Positions 24,651 through 36,000 of a DNA stretch of 64,000 nt are shown here, in pieces. A program made the position numbers and the translations under genes. The notes under the pieces are model-generated. The model worked only from the letters and a program-made list of their open reading frames with translations, was not told where the DNA came from and made no database searches. Position 1 is the first letter of the stretch, and the number at the start of each line of letters is the position of its first letter. The DNA is from Brasenia schreberi (taxonomy: Eukaryota; Streptophyta; Magnoliopsida; Nymphaeales; Cabombaceae), in NCBI GenBank assembly GCA_036023115.1, contig JAYKKT010000089.1:20579001-20643000 (forward strand), in the 5' to 3' direction.

Positions 24651-24770
24651 CTGATAATGTCTTAGCAAATGAGCTCTCTTTTTCTTCATTGTAGGAGTGA
24701 GAAGATCTGGTTGTGCCTCAAAGTGCACGGTCTCCACAATAATGCCCCTCACATATTCAAATTTCTTCAA
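24651..24770 (-). pseudogene. LACS: LACS penultimate coding exon
   Basis: 120 bases, 40 codons in phase 0/0, from 'LKKFEYVRG' to 'HLLRHYQ'. It contains the conserved 'DLLTPTMKKKR' block that positions the catalytic C-terminal lysine region of LACS enzymes. Acceptor TTTTGCAG and donor GTAAAT are visible. No lesion in this exon. Confidence 0.93.
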
Positions 24771-25550
24771 CTGCAAAACCGAACCATGATACTTAACTGA
24801 CATAATTTGACTGAAAAATTGTGTTACTCATCCTCCTCACACTTATCTTCCGGAACAAGATAAACAGATACTCACATAATACAAGTGAAAAAGGAAAATC
24901 TCTAAGAGATAAAATAATAGAAACATGAGCACCACAAACTACAAGTAAACAGCACATGTATAAGAGACAACTATAAAAAGCAAATGGTGAAAAATAACAC
25001 AAACTCTCTCACTATTTTAAGTAAGCACCGAGTCAATTACTAAGGCAGCTAAACGAATTGAGAAGCTTTAGTTTGGCTTGTTCCTGTATGGTCGTCAAAA
25101 CATGTGAACTGAACATAAACTTGGTACATTCAGCTCGGTTTGACTTGTAAAAGCTTGTTAATGGTGATTTTAAAATATTTACCTAAATTATAATGCCCGA
25201 GGTAATCACATTAGGGTATTAAAGGTAAATGAAGGGCCATTTTGTTTTAATTTTTCACAAAGGAAGAGTTTAGGTCAATCAGGGGCTATTTCACCTATGG
25301 CATTTAAGAAAATCTCTCTTTCAACTCTGTTCAGCTTGATTCATAAAAGGATGCAAGCGGTCAGTGGACATGTTTGAATGGACGTTGTTTGGCTAGTGCT
25401 TAACTGGGCCCTTCATATAGAAAATGAGCCGAGCAAATAAGAAGGGCTGTTGGGTTTGTTTGGCTCCTTTACCAGCCCTGTCAACAATAAATGAAATAGC
25501 TTAGCTTAAACTTCAGAAGTAAAAAGATAGAAAGTTATAGAAAAGGTGAC
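24771..25550 (-). other. LACS intron
   Basis: AT-rich, with a donor at 25550 (GTCACC) and an acceptor at 24771. No other feature recognised. Its size is ordinary for a plant intron. Confidence 0.7.
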
Positions 25551-25732
25551 CTTGTTCTTATCTGCAGCAGATTTCAGCTCAAACAGAATATGGTTCTTTA
25601 GTTGAGGAAGTCCACATAAATCAGTAAATGAATTCAGAAAACCATTAAGCTGCCCCATTTCTTAGAGTGCTCCTCATTTGGTACGACAACCGCAACTAAC
25701 ATAGACTGAAAGCTGTCTTCATATACCCAGAT
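25551..25732 (-). pseudogene. LACS: LACS exon with a one-base deletion
   Basis: Begins 'IWVYEDSFQSMLVAVVVP' in phase 0. The frame is lost at the Trp codon that follows 'EEHSKK', and the sequence resumes one frame over as 'QLNGFLNSFTDLCGLPQLK...' to 'ADKNK'. The exon is 182 bases, one short of the 183 needed to link its phase-0 neighbours, so a single-base deletion is the simplest reading. The acceptor TTTGTAG and donor GTCACC are intact. Confidence 0.9.
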
Positions 25733-25933
25733 CTACAAAGAAAACAAAGATATATCAATTTATTTGTTCACTGGATGACGCCCCGGGTTGTGTGCTCCGC
25801 CAGATAGTCAATCCTGTGCTGACCGGTTGGCGGGAGGCTGACCGTGGGCAGGGCCCATGGACTCAGGATGTGTGATACTTAGCATGACTAATGCAAATGA
25901 AGGTTCAAAGGTGAAGCTGAGAGAGCGTTTTAC

Positions 25934-26073
25934 ATCTTCAACAATGGGTGATGATCCATATGCTTTCTCGAGATTCTCAAATGCAATATATTCCCCTTGA
26001 GAAAGCTTGAAAATATTATTTTTTCTATCAATAACCTTTAGTACTCCATTGGGCTGCAATTCTCCTACGTCGC
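25934..26073 (-). pseudogene. LACS: LACS exon with the hinge motif
   Basis: Completes the split Gly codon and then reads 'DVGELQPNGVLKVIDRK' and 'NNIFKLSQGEYIAFENLEK' to 'PIVED'. It holds the Asp-Arg-Lys hinge and the 'KLSQGEY' block typical of LACS. 140 bases, phase 1 to phase 0. The exon itself is intact. Confidence 0.95.
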
Positions 26074-26252
26074 CTGTGAATATTAACTTGGAATCAGTAC
26101 AAAGAGAAAGAGTTATCTTAACAGAATAAATTAACAGAAACAAAACATTTTCCCACATTTAGTGGGGTCGAGTACATGGATCCTCGATCACCAATTACGC
26201 TCACACTTGAGTTATACTAGCATCTAACCCTAAAATTACAGGGGAGTCTTAC

Positions 26253-26498
26253 CTGTATGAAACCATCCATCCTTGAAGACCTCATTTGTTAGTTCAGGAT
26301 TCTTGTAGTATCCAGAAAAGAGTGTCTTTCCTCTAAAGCATATCTCCCCACGAGGAACTTCACCAAATGGACTGTACCCCATGTCTGGCACCTCTTCTAA
26401 GCGTAGCTCAATGAACGTGCTGGGGATGCCAACTGTTCCTGCCATGCTCAGCTCATCTGGACAAGCAATTGTGCTCATTCCACAGGTCTCTGTGAGCC
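26253..26498 (-). pseudogene. LACS: LACS exon with the adenylation core
   Basis: From '[16 protein letters not shown]' through 'GTVGIPS', '[18 protein letters not shown]' and 'FKDGWFHT', ending on the first base of a Gly codon. 246 bases, 82 codons, with no lesion. Acceptor TTTCCAG and donor GTAAGA. 'LTET' binds AMP; 'GEIC.RG' and 'GYYKNPELT' are LACS hallmarks. Confidence 0.95.
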
Positions 26499-27421
26499 CT
26501 GGAAAGAAATTCAGGAAGGTTGTCAAGAACGAAATTTTAGCTGAATGAAAAAAGAGCAGTTTATACTTGTGTTTTTACATATGTCATGTACTAGACTATG
26601 ATATTGTGAATCTGTAATCAGTTTATACAAAAATATAATTACAATGTAACCAAAACTGAAACCAAGCCTTTTCACCCCTTTATGGTGTCAGCTGCATGGA
26701 TCCTTAGTCAATATTGAGCTCAATATTTGCTATATTCTGTCACATGGGTGTGGTTGCAGGTGCAGATACAGGTCCCCGTGCAGATGCAGGACAGAGCAAT
26801 TTTCGAAAATCATGCTGTGGGCACACATGTAAAGACATATATGCATATATAGTAAGACTTCGATATGTTATTATATATTATTGAAATTATCTCATAAAAC
26901 TAAAAAAAAACTATCATCTTTCATAAGTTAGTTCCCCAATAAAGTTGTAAAATCGGTCAATATAAAATAATAATCGGATAATATTCATGAAGTATCATAA
27001 TAACAAAAGCACTAAGAAATATTTCAAAGCTGTAGTGTTGAGTCCAACATGGGAGAGGTACGGATGTCTACTTTGAATGTTGGAGTGTTTGACACAGGTG
27101 TGGCACCTTGGTTGAAGTTGTGTGCAACATAGGTGAATTGGCATTGAACTCTAAAAGGATCAAGATCATATTCTGTTGTTTTCTTCCACTACTTATACTC
27201 TCCTTAAAATGCTTAGGAAAATAATTGTTCTATCTCATCTTGATTTCAATCCTCGCTTATAATGAGAACTTTCTCCTCCTTATCTTTGATGCAACTGATT
27301 TAAGAAAAGCATTCCAAAACATATTATTTTGTCAAAAAACTTACTTGGTTCATATTTCTTAATGTATCTCAATGATAAAAAATGGTAATCAAGAAGAAGA
27401 AAATCTTCAAAGCTAACATAC
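26499..27421 (-). other. LACS intron
   Basis: 923-base AT-rich intron with donor GTATGTT at the 27421 side and acceptor TTTCCAG at the 26499 side. No inserted element recognised. Confidence 0.7.
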
Positions 27422-27476
27422 CATAGCCTTGTATTACTAAGGCACAGCTAGTAACACGAAGAAATTACTTGACGTC
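27422..27476 (-). pseudogene. LACS: LACS split exon, downstream half
   Basis: Reads, after the target duplication, 'VK-stop-FLRVTSCALVIQGY' and one base of the next Gly codon. The upstream half is at 42605-42672 on the other strand. Together, after removing one copy of the 5-bp duplication, they make 118 bases, running from phase 0 to phase 1, exactly what the flanking exons require. The in-frame TAA replaces a Glu expected from relatives ('HVEEFLRV'). Confidence 0.92.
27472..27476. other. Target-site duplication (ACGTC) at the G3 5' LTR
   Basis: The five bases before TGTAAACACC are ACGTC. They are the reverse complement of GACGT at 42668-42672, which borders the reversed 3' end of a G3-type LTR. 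They belong to LACS coding sequence on both sides. Confidence 0.88.
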
Positions 27477-28249
27477 TGTAAACACCCCGAAATCCCACGA
27501 ATTTCTCAAATTCATCTGGTTTTGTAAAAGCAGCCCCAAAGGGCTATTTTGAGTCTGGAAACCCAGGAGCCTTCCAGACAACCTTGTATATATGTTTTAA
27601 ACTTCATATTTCAAAAATACATAATGTAGCTTTTGAAAACCTTTTAAAACACATTTTGAAACCCCAAATCAGCTTGGCCCAATCCAGACAAGACCAGGAG
27701 AGCTAAGAAGAGCCCGGAACTGGAGCACATGTCAAGCCCGGCACAGCAAATCTTGTATCACATCCATACCCCTAGGATCTCGAACGTCCAAGACCCTGTT
27801 ATTATCAAAATGTCATTTGAAGTCATCTCCGGAAGGCAGAAACGGAGGCGGACGACCATGTTGGCGAAGACCCAACACAGACGGAGTACTGATGCTGTTA
27901 GACCCCGCACAAATCGTCCGTTTCGAACCCAGCTCGAAGGAGTCAGAGTTCAGTTTGGATTGGATCTGGACCATATATATCCAAACCCATGTATGGATTT
28001 GGATTCAAAAATCCAATCCAATATCCATATCCATGGCCCACATCACCTTCTCATAAATGGAGGTGGGGCCCACTTGAAATTCACGTGGGATCATGGGCAT
28101 GAGAGAGAGTAGGGGTGGATAAGATCAAGAGTGTTGTAATTAAGCTTGACTTGTGTGTCAAGTTTGGGGTTAATCATGTGGGTTAGCCTAATTGAGTGGG
28201 TTTAAGCTTGTAATTAGCCAAAACCTAACCTAGGGTTGCACCAACATGA

Positions 28250-28560
28250 GGTGGTTAAGGTCTATGGGCCATGCAAAGGGAGCTCCTTCACCTAAACCTA
28301 ACCCAAAATACCTAATCCTAGCCTTCCACCCTAATCCACCCCTAATCTGAGCCTAATCACCTAACCCACTTCCCTAATCCCAGCCTAATCCCAACCTAAT
28401 CACCTAACCCACTTCCCTAATCCTTCCCTAAACCTAGGTTAATTTCCCTAAACCTAGCCTAATCCTAGCCTAATCACCTAACCTAGCTCACTAAACCTCA
28501 CCCTAGAACCCAACCACCTAACCAAACCCTAAACCCCTAAACCACCCCTAGCCCACAATC
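28250..28560. repeat. Degenerate CCTAA-rich block in the G3 LTR
   Basis: Dozens of short words such as CCTAACC, CCTAATC and CCCTAAACC occur without a fixed period. The block resembles the plant telomere repeat CCCTAAA but is irregular. It recurs in the 3' LTR fragment (38100-38400) and, reversed, in the solo LTR (50640-50990). Confidence 0.8.
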
Positions 28561-28687
28561 TACCCAAACCACTAGTATTTAAAATATCTGGCCCTACCCT
28601 TTCCAGCCCACCTTATCTTCATACCACCCTACCTAAACCACCTAACCACTACCCCAAACCCAGCCCTAACCGACCTACCCAACTCCC

Positions 28688-28695
28688 TATATAAA
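28688..28695 (+). promoter_or_regulatory. TATA box of the G3 5' LTR
   Basis: TATATAAA in 'ctccctatataaacccc'. The same site appears at 38496-38503 (plus), 39125-39132 (minus) and 50616-50623 (minus) in the related LTR copies. Confidence 0.65.
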
Positions 28696-29907
28696 CCCCC
28701 CCTCTTGGGGCGGGTTTTCCTAGCTAGAACCCCTCACCGATCCCAGCCGGGCCCTCTCTTTCCTCCCCTTCTCCAGCTGCTCCAGCTGCTCCACCTGCTC
28801 CGCCTGCACCACCACCATCTCTCCATCCCACCACCACTTGCACCGCCATCTCCACCACCTCCCGGCCGAGCCTCACTACCTGCCCAGCTTCCTTCCAGCC
28901 GAGCGCCACCTTCTCTTCACCCGGTAAGTACCCCACACTCTACCTAGCTCCTTCTCCACTCCCTCTCCACTCCCAGCCACCCACCATACCGCCACCTACT
29001 TTCCATCTCACCACCACTTGCCGCCACCACTACACTCGGCCAAGCCTTAGCCGCCCTAGCCATTCGCCACTACCTAACTACCCTAGCTACACCCGGCCAC
29101 CCTATCCGATTTCCTAAGACCTACCCATAGCACTCCCTTATACCCACTACACCCACTACCACCTAGCCCCATCCCCTAACTAGCTACCTTCCCATACTCC
29201 CAAGACCTTAGTCAAGGCCATACTGCAATTTATATTTGGGTTTAATTTCACGTCGTGTGTGTAAGTCTTTCAATTCAAGCACGCACCCACATTGAGCCTT
29301 CGCTCTTATTTGCAAGACCCGAGTAAGGGCTCATATACATACTCTATATACATATCTCCCTTCGGCACTTACTTTACAAGTCATTTCCCTTCAGTATTGT
29401 CTTTACATTCAGGTTTTCCCTTTGGAGTAGCGTGAGTTTGCATTGCATTTACGCCATACCACGAGGTAGGACGCATATTGCATCAAAGCAAGCCCCGCTC
29501 GAATTCGCCCATGTAGTGGAGTGTTCATAACACACAAACTAGGTGGCCCGAAAAGGGATAAAAGAAAAGACTTAGGCACGTGCAAATCCACGTGATCTAA
29601 AACATGCAATCACATCTAAAAGACCCGAATTAGACACCTCGAACCGCTTCGTAGACTTTCTATCCCAAAACTCGATTTTTTGCAAAGCGTACAGACTGAC
29701 CCTTGCGCATCGGTGCAAGAAAGTCTGCGACGACAAGAGCTCACTTGCTCACAGTCGCCACGATTAGAAGTCAGTGTTAAATATATCTTCGCTAGCTTAG
29801 GTAAGCTAGCTGGCACGCCCTGTTTGCATAGATAAAGTCTTAGACATATGAGAGGATCCGCTCCGAGCCCTGAAAAGGCGAGAGGCGGGGATTTTCACGC
29901 GTCTACA

Positions 29908-29932
29908 GAGATTGGCACGCCCGGTGGGACGT
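29908..29932 (+). promoter_or_regulatory. Primer-binding site of G3
   Basis: GAGATTGGCACGCCCGGTGG begins directly after the LTR. TGG..., which would pair with a tRNA 3' CCA, starts at 29913-29915. The layout is the same as in G1 (5403-5426). Which tRNA serves as primer was not determined. Confidence 0.7.
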
Positions 29933-30039
29933 GAGCCTTTCAAAAATCGAGTTTTTAAGTAGAAGTCTTGCGAAAATTTTGTAAAAGGTGTCATTTTAAC
30001 TTGTTTTCTTTGCTTGTACTTAAGACATTTTGAAAAAGC

Positions 30040-32919
30040 TTGAAAAGCACGTCAAAATCCAATCCAAGTGAAGTGTCGAGCCAAGGCTCATGCGCATCAA
30101 GTTCTCACTCTAGGAGGATTTTCAAAAACAAAATAAAACTAGATGAAATCGAGGACTTGAGAAGGGAGTTTGAGGCCAAAATCGATGCTCTCAACCAAGA
30201 GGCTAAAGTAGGCGATTCATGTTCATCAAACGGTGAACAAAGGCCTAAAAAGAAATCTGAAAAACCTCGCAAGCACAAAGAGGCCTCCGTAATGAAAGGC
30301 AACCAATACCACGAGTCCTTCACACAAAAGGACCGTAAAGCCCTACAGTAGCTGTTGAAAGGGCAGAATAAAGAGAAAAGAAACTACGCCCTTTCTGATT
30401 TCCTTCCTATGGATTATGAAACAGACAGTAACGATGAAATACCGAACTTCCATCGGTATGATGGCATGGGAGACCCTAGGTCTCACTTGCAGCTTTTCTC
30501 ACATTGAGCCCATAAGAAGAAAAAGGACTCGATGAAATGGGTGTATTGGTTCCCTTTATCCCTTAAAGGCACAGCTGCCAAATGGCTGACTTCCTACGAT
30601 TTAAGCCAGTTCGCTACTTTTGAAGAGTTAGCGAACTGCTTCATGCAAAGATTTGCACACAACGTAGAAGTCACGCCGACTCTGAATACCTTAAGGGATA
30701 CAAAGCAAGGCATGAACGAAGACGTACATGCCTTCATTATAAGATGGAGGTCGCTTTTGGGCCAAGTGCGAGAGCCCATATCCGAAGGATGCGCAGTAAT
30801 GCTCATCCTGGATAATTTTAAAAGCGAGTTAAAAACCCTTCTCTCGCTTCACGAGATTTCAACTTTCCATAAGTTGATAAAAAAGGCCTATCTTTTCGAA
30901 ACCAACTTGCGAAAAGGGACATACGATCACTTATAGAAAGGAAGTGCCATTTCAAAAACCCGTTTGGAAAAGCCCGTCGCATATGGGCTACCCACGACGG
31001 ACAAAGGGGCAAAGCCCCATAAAATCGCCAATGTCCGGGTGGATCCAGGCATGGTGGGCACTTCCAAAAATTTTGAAAAGTTAGAAAATAAGAGGGAGCG
31101 CAATTTTCAAAAACCGGTTGAAAAACGGGAGTATACTCCGTTGGGGCAGCCTGTGTCGGAGGTCCTAGACCTCCTAGTTGCCCAGGGCATTATAGAACTC
31201 CCTGAAATCCCCGAAGGAGTCACTTCCAAAGGGGGATATTTAAACCGATTTTGTAAGTATCATCGGCTCAAAGGCCATGATACCAAATGCTGCTTCTCCC
31301 TCTTAAATAAAATTGAGAACTTGATAACAGAAGGCCGGCTCCAGGTCACTGCGGAACCTGAGCCACCTGAAGCTATCTTCAAGGAACCCTTTTCCAAACA
31401 CGCCAGTGGCAGTGGGAAAGGAAAGGAGGTATGTACCCTCACCATTTCCAAGGAACTAGCGCAAAAACCAGAACCTGGTCGACCTACTTGTGCGCCCATT
31501 CTTGTACTATACAAGAAGCCCGCCCAAGTCGTCATTCGGGGACTACCAAAAGTGGAATCCCCGGTAAAACCAGTTTTGAAAATCCAAGGTTCTCCTAAGC
31601 TCATCCTTAGAGCCAAGTTTAGCGCGAACTCTAGGCTGGTCGTGGGGGAAGTCACTAGATCCGGGAGGATCTATCAACCCCCGCACCTTCAAGGTGCTCA
31701 AAAGGTGGTCAGTTTGCCTGGCCCCTCCAAAGCATGTATCCCTAGTGTTCTGCCAAAAGCAGATAAGGACAAAGTCATCCTAAATCCTTATGACTTCGAA
31801 AACCACCTTTCAAAGATTCCTATTCACATGTCTATCCTAGAGCTTATAAAAACCTCGCCTAGCCATAGACTTGTATTAGAGAAAATTCTAGAAAGGGCCA
31901 AGGTTGATTCGAACATAAGTCCGGAATCCTTGTCTGCCCAAGTGGCTTTATTAGGAGCAAAATCGCCCATCACTTTCTCAGAAGATGATGTAGATAGACC
32001 CTACGAAACCCATAACCAGGCCCTGCATATCGAAGTGGTTCTAAACAACCACTCTCTCGACAGGTGCCTAGTCGATGGTGGAGGAGGGCTCAACATCCTT
32101 CCACTTCATGTGGCGTACAAAATCGAAGTCACCTTGACTTCAGTGAACCCAAGCCCCATCGTTATCACTGGATACGATGGGAATGCGTCTGGACCTTTAG
32201 GATCCATCGAACTCCCAATGGAAACGGGAGGGATCGAACACACGGGGGTGTTCCATGTCTTGGACATTCACCCCCATTATAACCTGCTGCTGGGAAGGCC
32301 CTGGATACACAGTTTGTGCGCTGTGCCATCCACCTTCCACAGGTGTGTCAAGATCCCTTTTAGGGACCAGGTCGTAGTGATCCTAGGTGAGAGTCACCCA
32401 CAGCTTCAAGGGATCATAAACTCCCCTTGTTTATCAAGCTCCCAAGCCCATGAGGCTAACTTGGGGCAAATTATGGTTGAACCACCTCGGCTCGTGTTGA
32501 ACAAACCTAGGAAGGTTGTATGTGTGAAGGGGCCGCCCAAAGCAGGCCCCCTCCCGACTTTAATCCTCTTAGGAAAACCCAAGCGTTCCCTATTTCCAAA
32601 GCCCCTGGACAAGAGGCCATACGAGCATAATATGGACGATAGCATGTTCCAGGACCATGACTTGTATCCAACTTTTTCAAAAAACAAAAAGTCGTGGAAC
32701 ATGTTGTTGAACATGGGCTACACGCCCTACAAGAGTCTAGGGGCACAAAACCAGGGTCTCTTGGAGCCCATCCTTCCTAGGGCCAACCCAAGCCGATATG
32801 GGATCGGCTATACTCCCCGAATATCACCGGAGCCACCCCCTGTGACCACCTGGGTCAAGGGTGCCCCGGAGCCTGCCTTAGAAGAGACCTACGATTTAGA
32901 TCTCCTATTCCGAGTCTAA
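30040..32919 (+). pseudogene. G3 gag-protease polyprotein (frame 1)
   Basis: One reading frame of about 960 codons interrupted only by stops at 30349 (TAG), 30505 (TGA) and 30934 (TAG). The N-terminal part is charged (a coiled-coil-like 'LRREFEAKIDALNQ'). Capsid-type gag follows ('WLTSYDLSQFATFEELANCF', 'MNEDVHAFIIRWR'), then a Cys/His block ('CKYHRLKGHDTKCC') and a protease near 32065-32300 with 'LVDGGGGLNILPLH', in which the aspartic Asp is kept. The first Met codon appears to be TTG at 30040, so the original start is lost or lies elsewhere. The frame ends with 'DLDLLFRV' TAA. All three nonsense codons fit CAG-to-TAG or CGA-to-TGA change. Confidence 0.9.
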
Positions 32920-33034
32920 CCCGTAGTGTTTTCCCTTTGTAGGTATGACGGAAGATCCCTTTTCTAAAAATACCAAAAACATTTGAAAAGCTTAAAATAA
33001 AAAAAAAATCAAAAAACAAGAAAAACCAAAAACA
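32920..33034 (+). other. Linker between gag-protease and pol, with an acceptor-like site
   Basis: It contains 'ttttccctttgtag' ending at 32941, conserved in G1 and G2 after the frame-1 stop, then an A-rich leader to the pol ATG at 33035. Possible explanations are splicing of an intron, as in Ogre elements, or reinitiation. No matching donor was identified with confidence. Confidence 0.4.
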
Positions 33035-36000
33035 ATGGAAAAACAAAAACTCGAAAAAAGAGTGCTTTGTATAGTTCCCAAGGTTCTTGTTTTACAAAAA
33101 CCCAAAAAAATCGAAAATTTGGAAAATACCAAAAAGATTTTGTACATAGCTGCTCTTGGTAGGACTTTGTCAAAAGAAAAGGATTTCGAAAGAAATGTCG
33201 TCTGCATAGCCAGACCAAAAATTTCGAAATCACTTGAAAATCCAAGTACAAAACCAGGTCATTTTGAAAACCACACATCAAATTCCCTCGGGTCTATAGC
33301 CCACGAGAATGATCAAAGCCCAGAAGTGGATCCCCTTGAGGAAGATCCCACTTCTAAGCTCCCAGAATTTCATGGAATTCTCGATTTTGAAAGACCTTCC
33401 CAATCAGTAGGAGGAGATTTCATAGAGGTGAACCTAGGGGATGATTCCAATCCCAAAACCATCAAAATAGGCGCATGCTTGCATGAAACCGAAAGGTTAG
33501 CATTCATTGCATTTCTACGAACCTATTTAGATGTGTTTGCATGGACGTATGAAGACATGCCGGGCATAGATCCCAGCATTGTCGAGCATCGTCTTCCCTT
33601 AGATGCAGGTGTAAAACCCATAAAGCAGAAGCTTAAGAAAATACACCCGAATGTACACACGCAAGTCAAAGAGGGTTTAGAAGATCTGCTAAAAGCCGGA
33701 TTTATAAAACCCATTGCGTATTCTGATTGGTTATCAAATATCATTGTAGTTCAAAAAACCAATGGGAAAATTCGAATATGCATCGATTTCAGAAACTTGA
33801 ATAAAGCCACTCCAAAGGATAATTATCCTTTACCAAACATAGATTTGATAGTCGATAGTACTGCAAATCATGAAATGTTTTCGTTCATGGATGGCTATTC
33901 AGGCTATAATCAAATCAAACTAAGTCCACGAGATCAGGGTAAGACCGCCTTCACAACCCCATGGGGCACGTACTGCTATACAGTCATGCCCTTTGGTTTG
34001 AAAAATACTGGCGCAACATACCAAAGAGCCATGACCACGATCTTCCATGATCAAATTCATGAGCTTGTAGAAGTGTATGTAGATGATCTCTTGGCGAAAT
34101 CCAAAACCCGATGCACTCATATCAAATGTTTACAAAAGATTTTCGAAAGGCTTAGGCTTTACAAAGTAAAGCTAAACCCTCAAAAATGTGTGTTCGGGGT
34201 AGAATCAGGGAAGCTTCTAGGCTTTATGGTGAGCCAAAGGGGAATAGAAGTCGACCCCTCTAAGTGTCGAGCCATCATAGACATGGCTCCACCCTCCAAT
34301 CTCACCCAAATCCGTAGCCTCCAGGGTCGTTTACAATCCGTTCACCGATTCATATCGAATCTGGCAACTAGATGCGAACCCTTCAACAAACTGTTGAGGA
34401 AGGGTACGAAATTCTTATGGGATGGCGAATGCCAAAAGTCCTTCGAGAGACTGAAGGCATACTTGGTTAATCCCCCCGTTTTGAATCCTCCAAAACAAGA
34501 AAAACCGCTTTTATTATACATCTCCGTGCATACAAATGCTTTAGGAGCCCTGTTGGCTCAATACGAGGATGACACCCATAAGGAGTATGCCATCTACTAT
34601 ATTTCGAAAACTCTCTTGGCTTATGAACGAAATTATCAAGCCATGGAGAAGACGTGCTTGGCCCTCGTTTGGGCCTGCCAGAAATTCAGACACTATTTCC
34701 TAGATCATGAGATCTGGATAGTGTCCAAGCTTGATCCAATCAAGCACTTGTTCGAAAAACCCATTCTCACGGGTAGATTGGGCAAATGGCAACTCCTTCT
34801 AATGGAGTATGATCTGAAATACCATCACCAGATCTCCATTAAGGGGCAAGCCCTAGCAGATTACGTGGCTGAATTCCCCTTAGAGGACGCATATCCCACT
34901 CTTGTCGAAATGCCTGATGAAGGCATATTGCAAAACCATTTTCAAAATCACATTTTGGCAAACTCTTTCGAAAACCAAGTGTGGAAGATGCACTTCGATG
35001 GGGCACGAAACCAACGAGGGGCTGGTGCCGGGGTCATCTTAATCTCCCCTGAAAAGGGCGAGATTCCCATAGCAGTCCGCTTAGATTTCGAATGTTCCAA
35101 CAACGTAGCTGAGTATGAAGCACTCATACAAGGCTTAAGGATTTCGAAAACTCTAGGGGCATCATGCATCGAGGTTTTTGGAGATTCACTCCTTGTCATA
35201 AACCAGGTTTTGAAAATTTGGCAAGTACGTAATGAGAAACTACTTCCATATCATGAGTTGGCCACTCGATTGGTCCAATCCTTCCAGTCGTGTAAACTCA
35301 CACACATAGGAAGAGAGGACAATGGCATCGCCGACGCCCTCTCCTCCTTGGGTTCAGCCCTGAAGGTCGATCCCATTTCAGGGACCAGATCTTTGGAAAT
35401 ATGGCATGCGCCCCACCCATCCACACACGACTTGGATATTTGCCAAAACAACCCAGAGTCTATTGAAAAACCCTGGTTTTATGACATAAAACAATTTTTA
35501 GAAAATGGGGGATTTACCGAGGATGCCACATCCAAAGATAAGGCATTCATTCGTAAGATTTCGACTCGATACACCATTCTGGGTGGGGTCTTATACAAAA
35601 AGTTTTATCGGCATTCTGCTTAGGTGTATCGACCTAGAGGAGGCTAGGATAGTGATGCATGAGTTCCACGATGGAGAATGTGGAGGTCATGTAAATGCCA
35701 ACATGTTGGCAATGAAAATACTTAGAGGGGGCTATTTTTGGTCCACCCTGAAAAAGGATTGTTACGATCATGTTAGGAAGTGTCATCCATGTCAAGTGCA
35801 TGGGCACGCCATTCATATCCCTTCATCTGCATTGCATTCCGTGGTCAGCCCCTGGCCATTTACCATGTGGGCATTTGACATTGTAGGCCCAATATTTCCA
35901 AAGGCCTCGAATGGGCATCGATTTATTTTAGCAGCCACGGAGTATTTCTCCAAGTGGGTGGAAGCCATTTCCCTAACCAATGTAATGGGGCAACATGTGG

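Larger units (their letters stand above)
24005..27476 (-). pseudogene. LACS: Long-chain acyl-CoA synthetase, C-terminal exons (split pseudogene, part 2)
   Basis: Six minus-strand exon segments encode the end of an AMP-forming acyl-CoA synthetase, which activates fatty acids to acyl-CoA for lipid and cutin/wax metabolism. The order is 27476-27422, 26498-26253, 26073-25934, 25732-25551, 24770-24651 and 24052-24005. All junctions have GT/AG and compatible phases. Visible motifs are 'GLTETCG' (ANL core), 'DGWFHTGDVGE' (core 3, split by an intron) and 'IDRKNNIFKLSQGEY' (hinge). The wording of the core ('[12 protein letters not shown]', 'KNPELT') most resembles plant LACS1/LACS2-type proteins, from memory. 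The copy is dead: a stop in the first segment, a one-base deletion in 25551-25732, and separation from its upstream exons, which lie on the plus strand at 41415-42672. Confidence 0.92.
27477..29907 (+). mobile_element. 5' LTR of G3 (2431 bp)
   Basis: Starts TGTAAACACCCC and ends GCGTCTACA. A TATA box lies at 28688, after a long C/A-rich block. The part downstream of TATA is pyrimidine- and CCACC-rich and gives long Pro-rich reading frames that are not genes. The last 650 bases contain subrepeats that are expanded in the related solo LTR at 48653-51817. Confidence 0.92.

Noticed and set aside
25790..25860. A GC-rich patch in a LACS intron as a foreign insertion or exon
   Set aside because: It has no splice sites or LACS similarity, and I could not define borders or a second copy.
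28250..28560. A true interstitial telomere array
   Set aside because: The words are irregular and lie inside an LTR that recurs elsewhere in the window.
28705..28947. Long proline-rich frames on both strands (also 38711-39094 and 50374-50607)
   Set aside because: They lie in the pyrimidine-rich leader of G3-family LTRs and change with the repeat units. They are by-products of composition.
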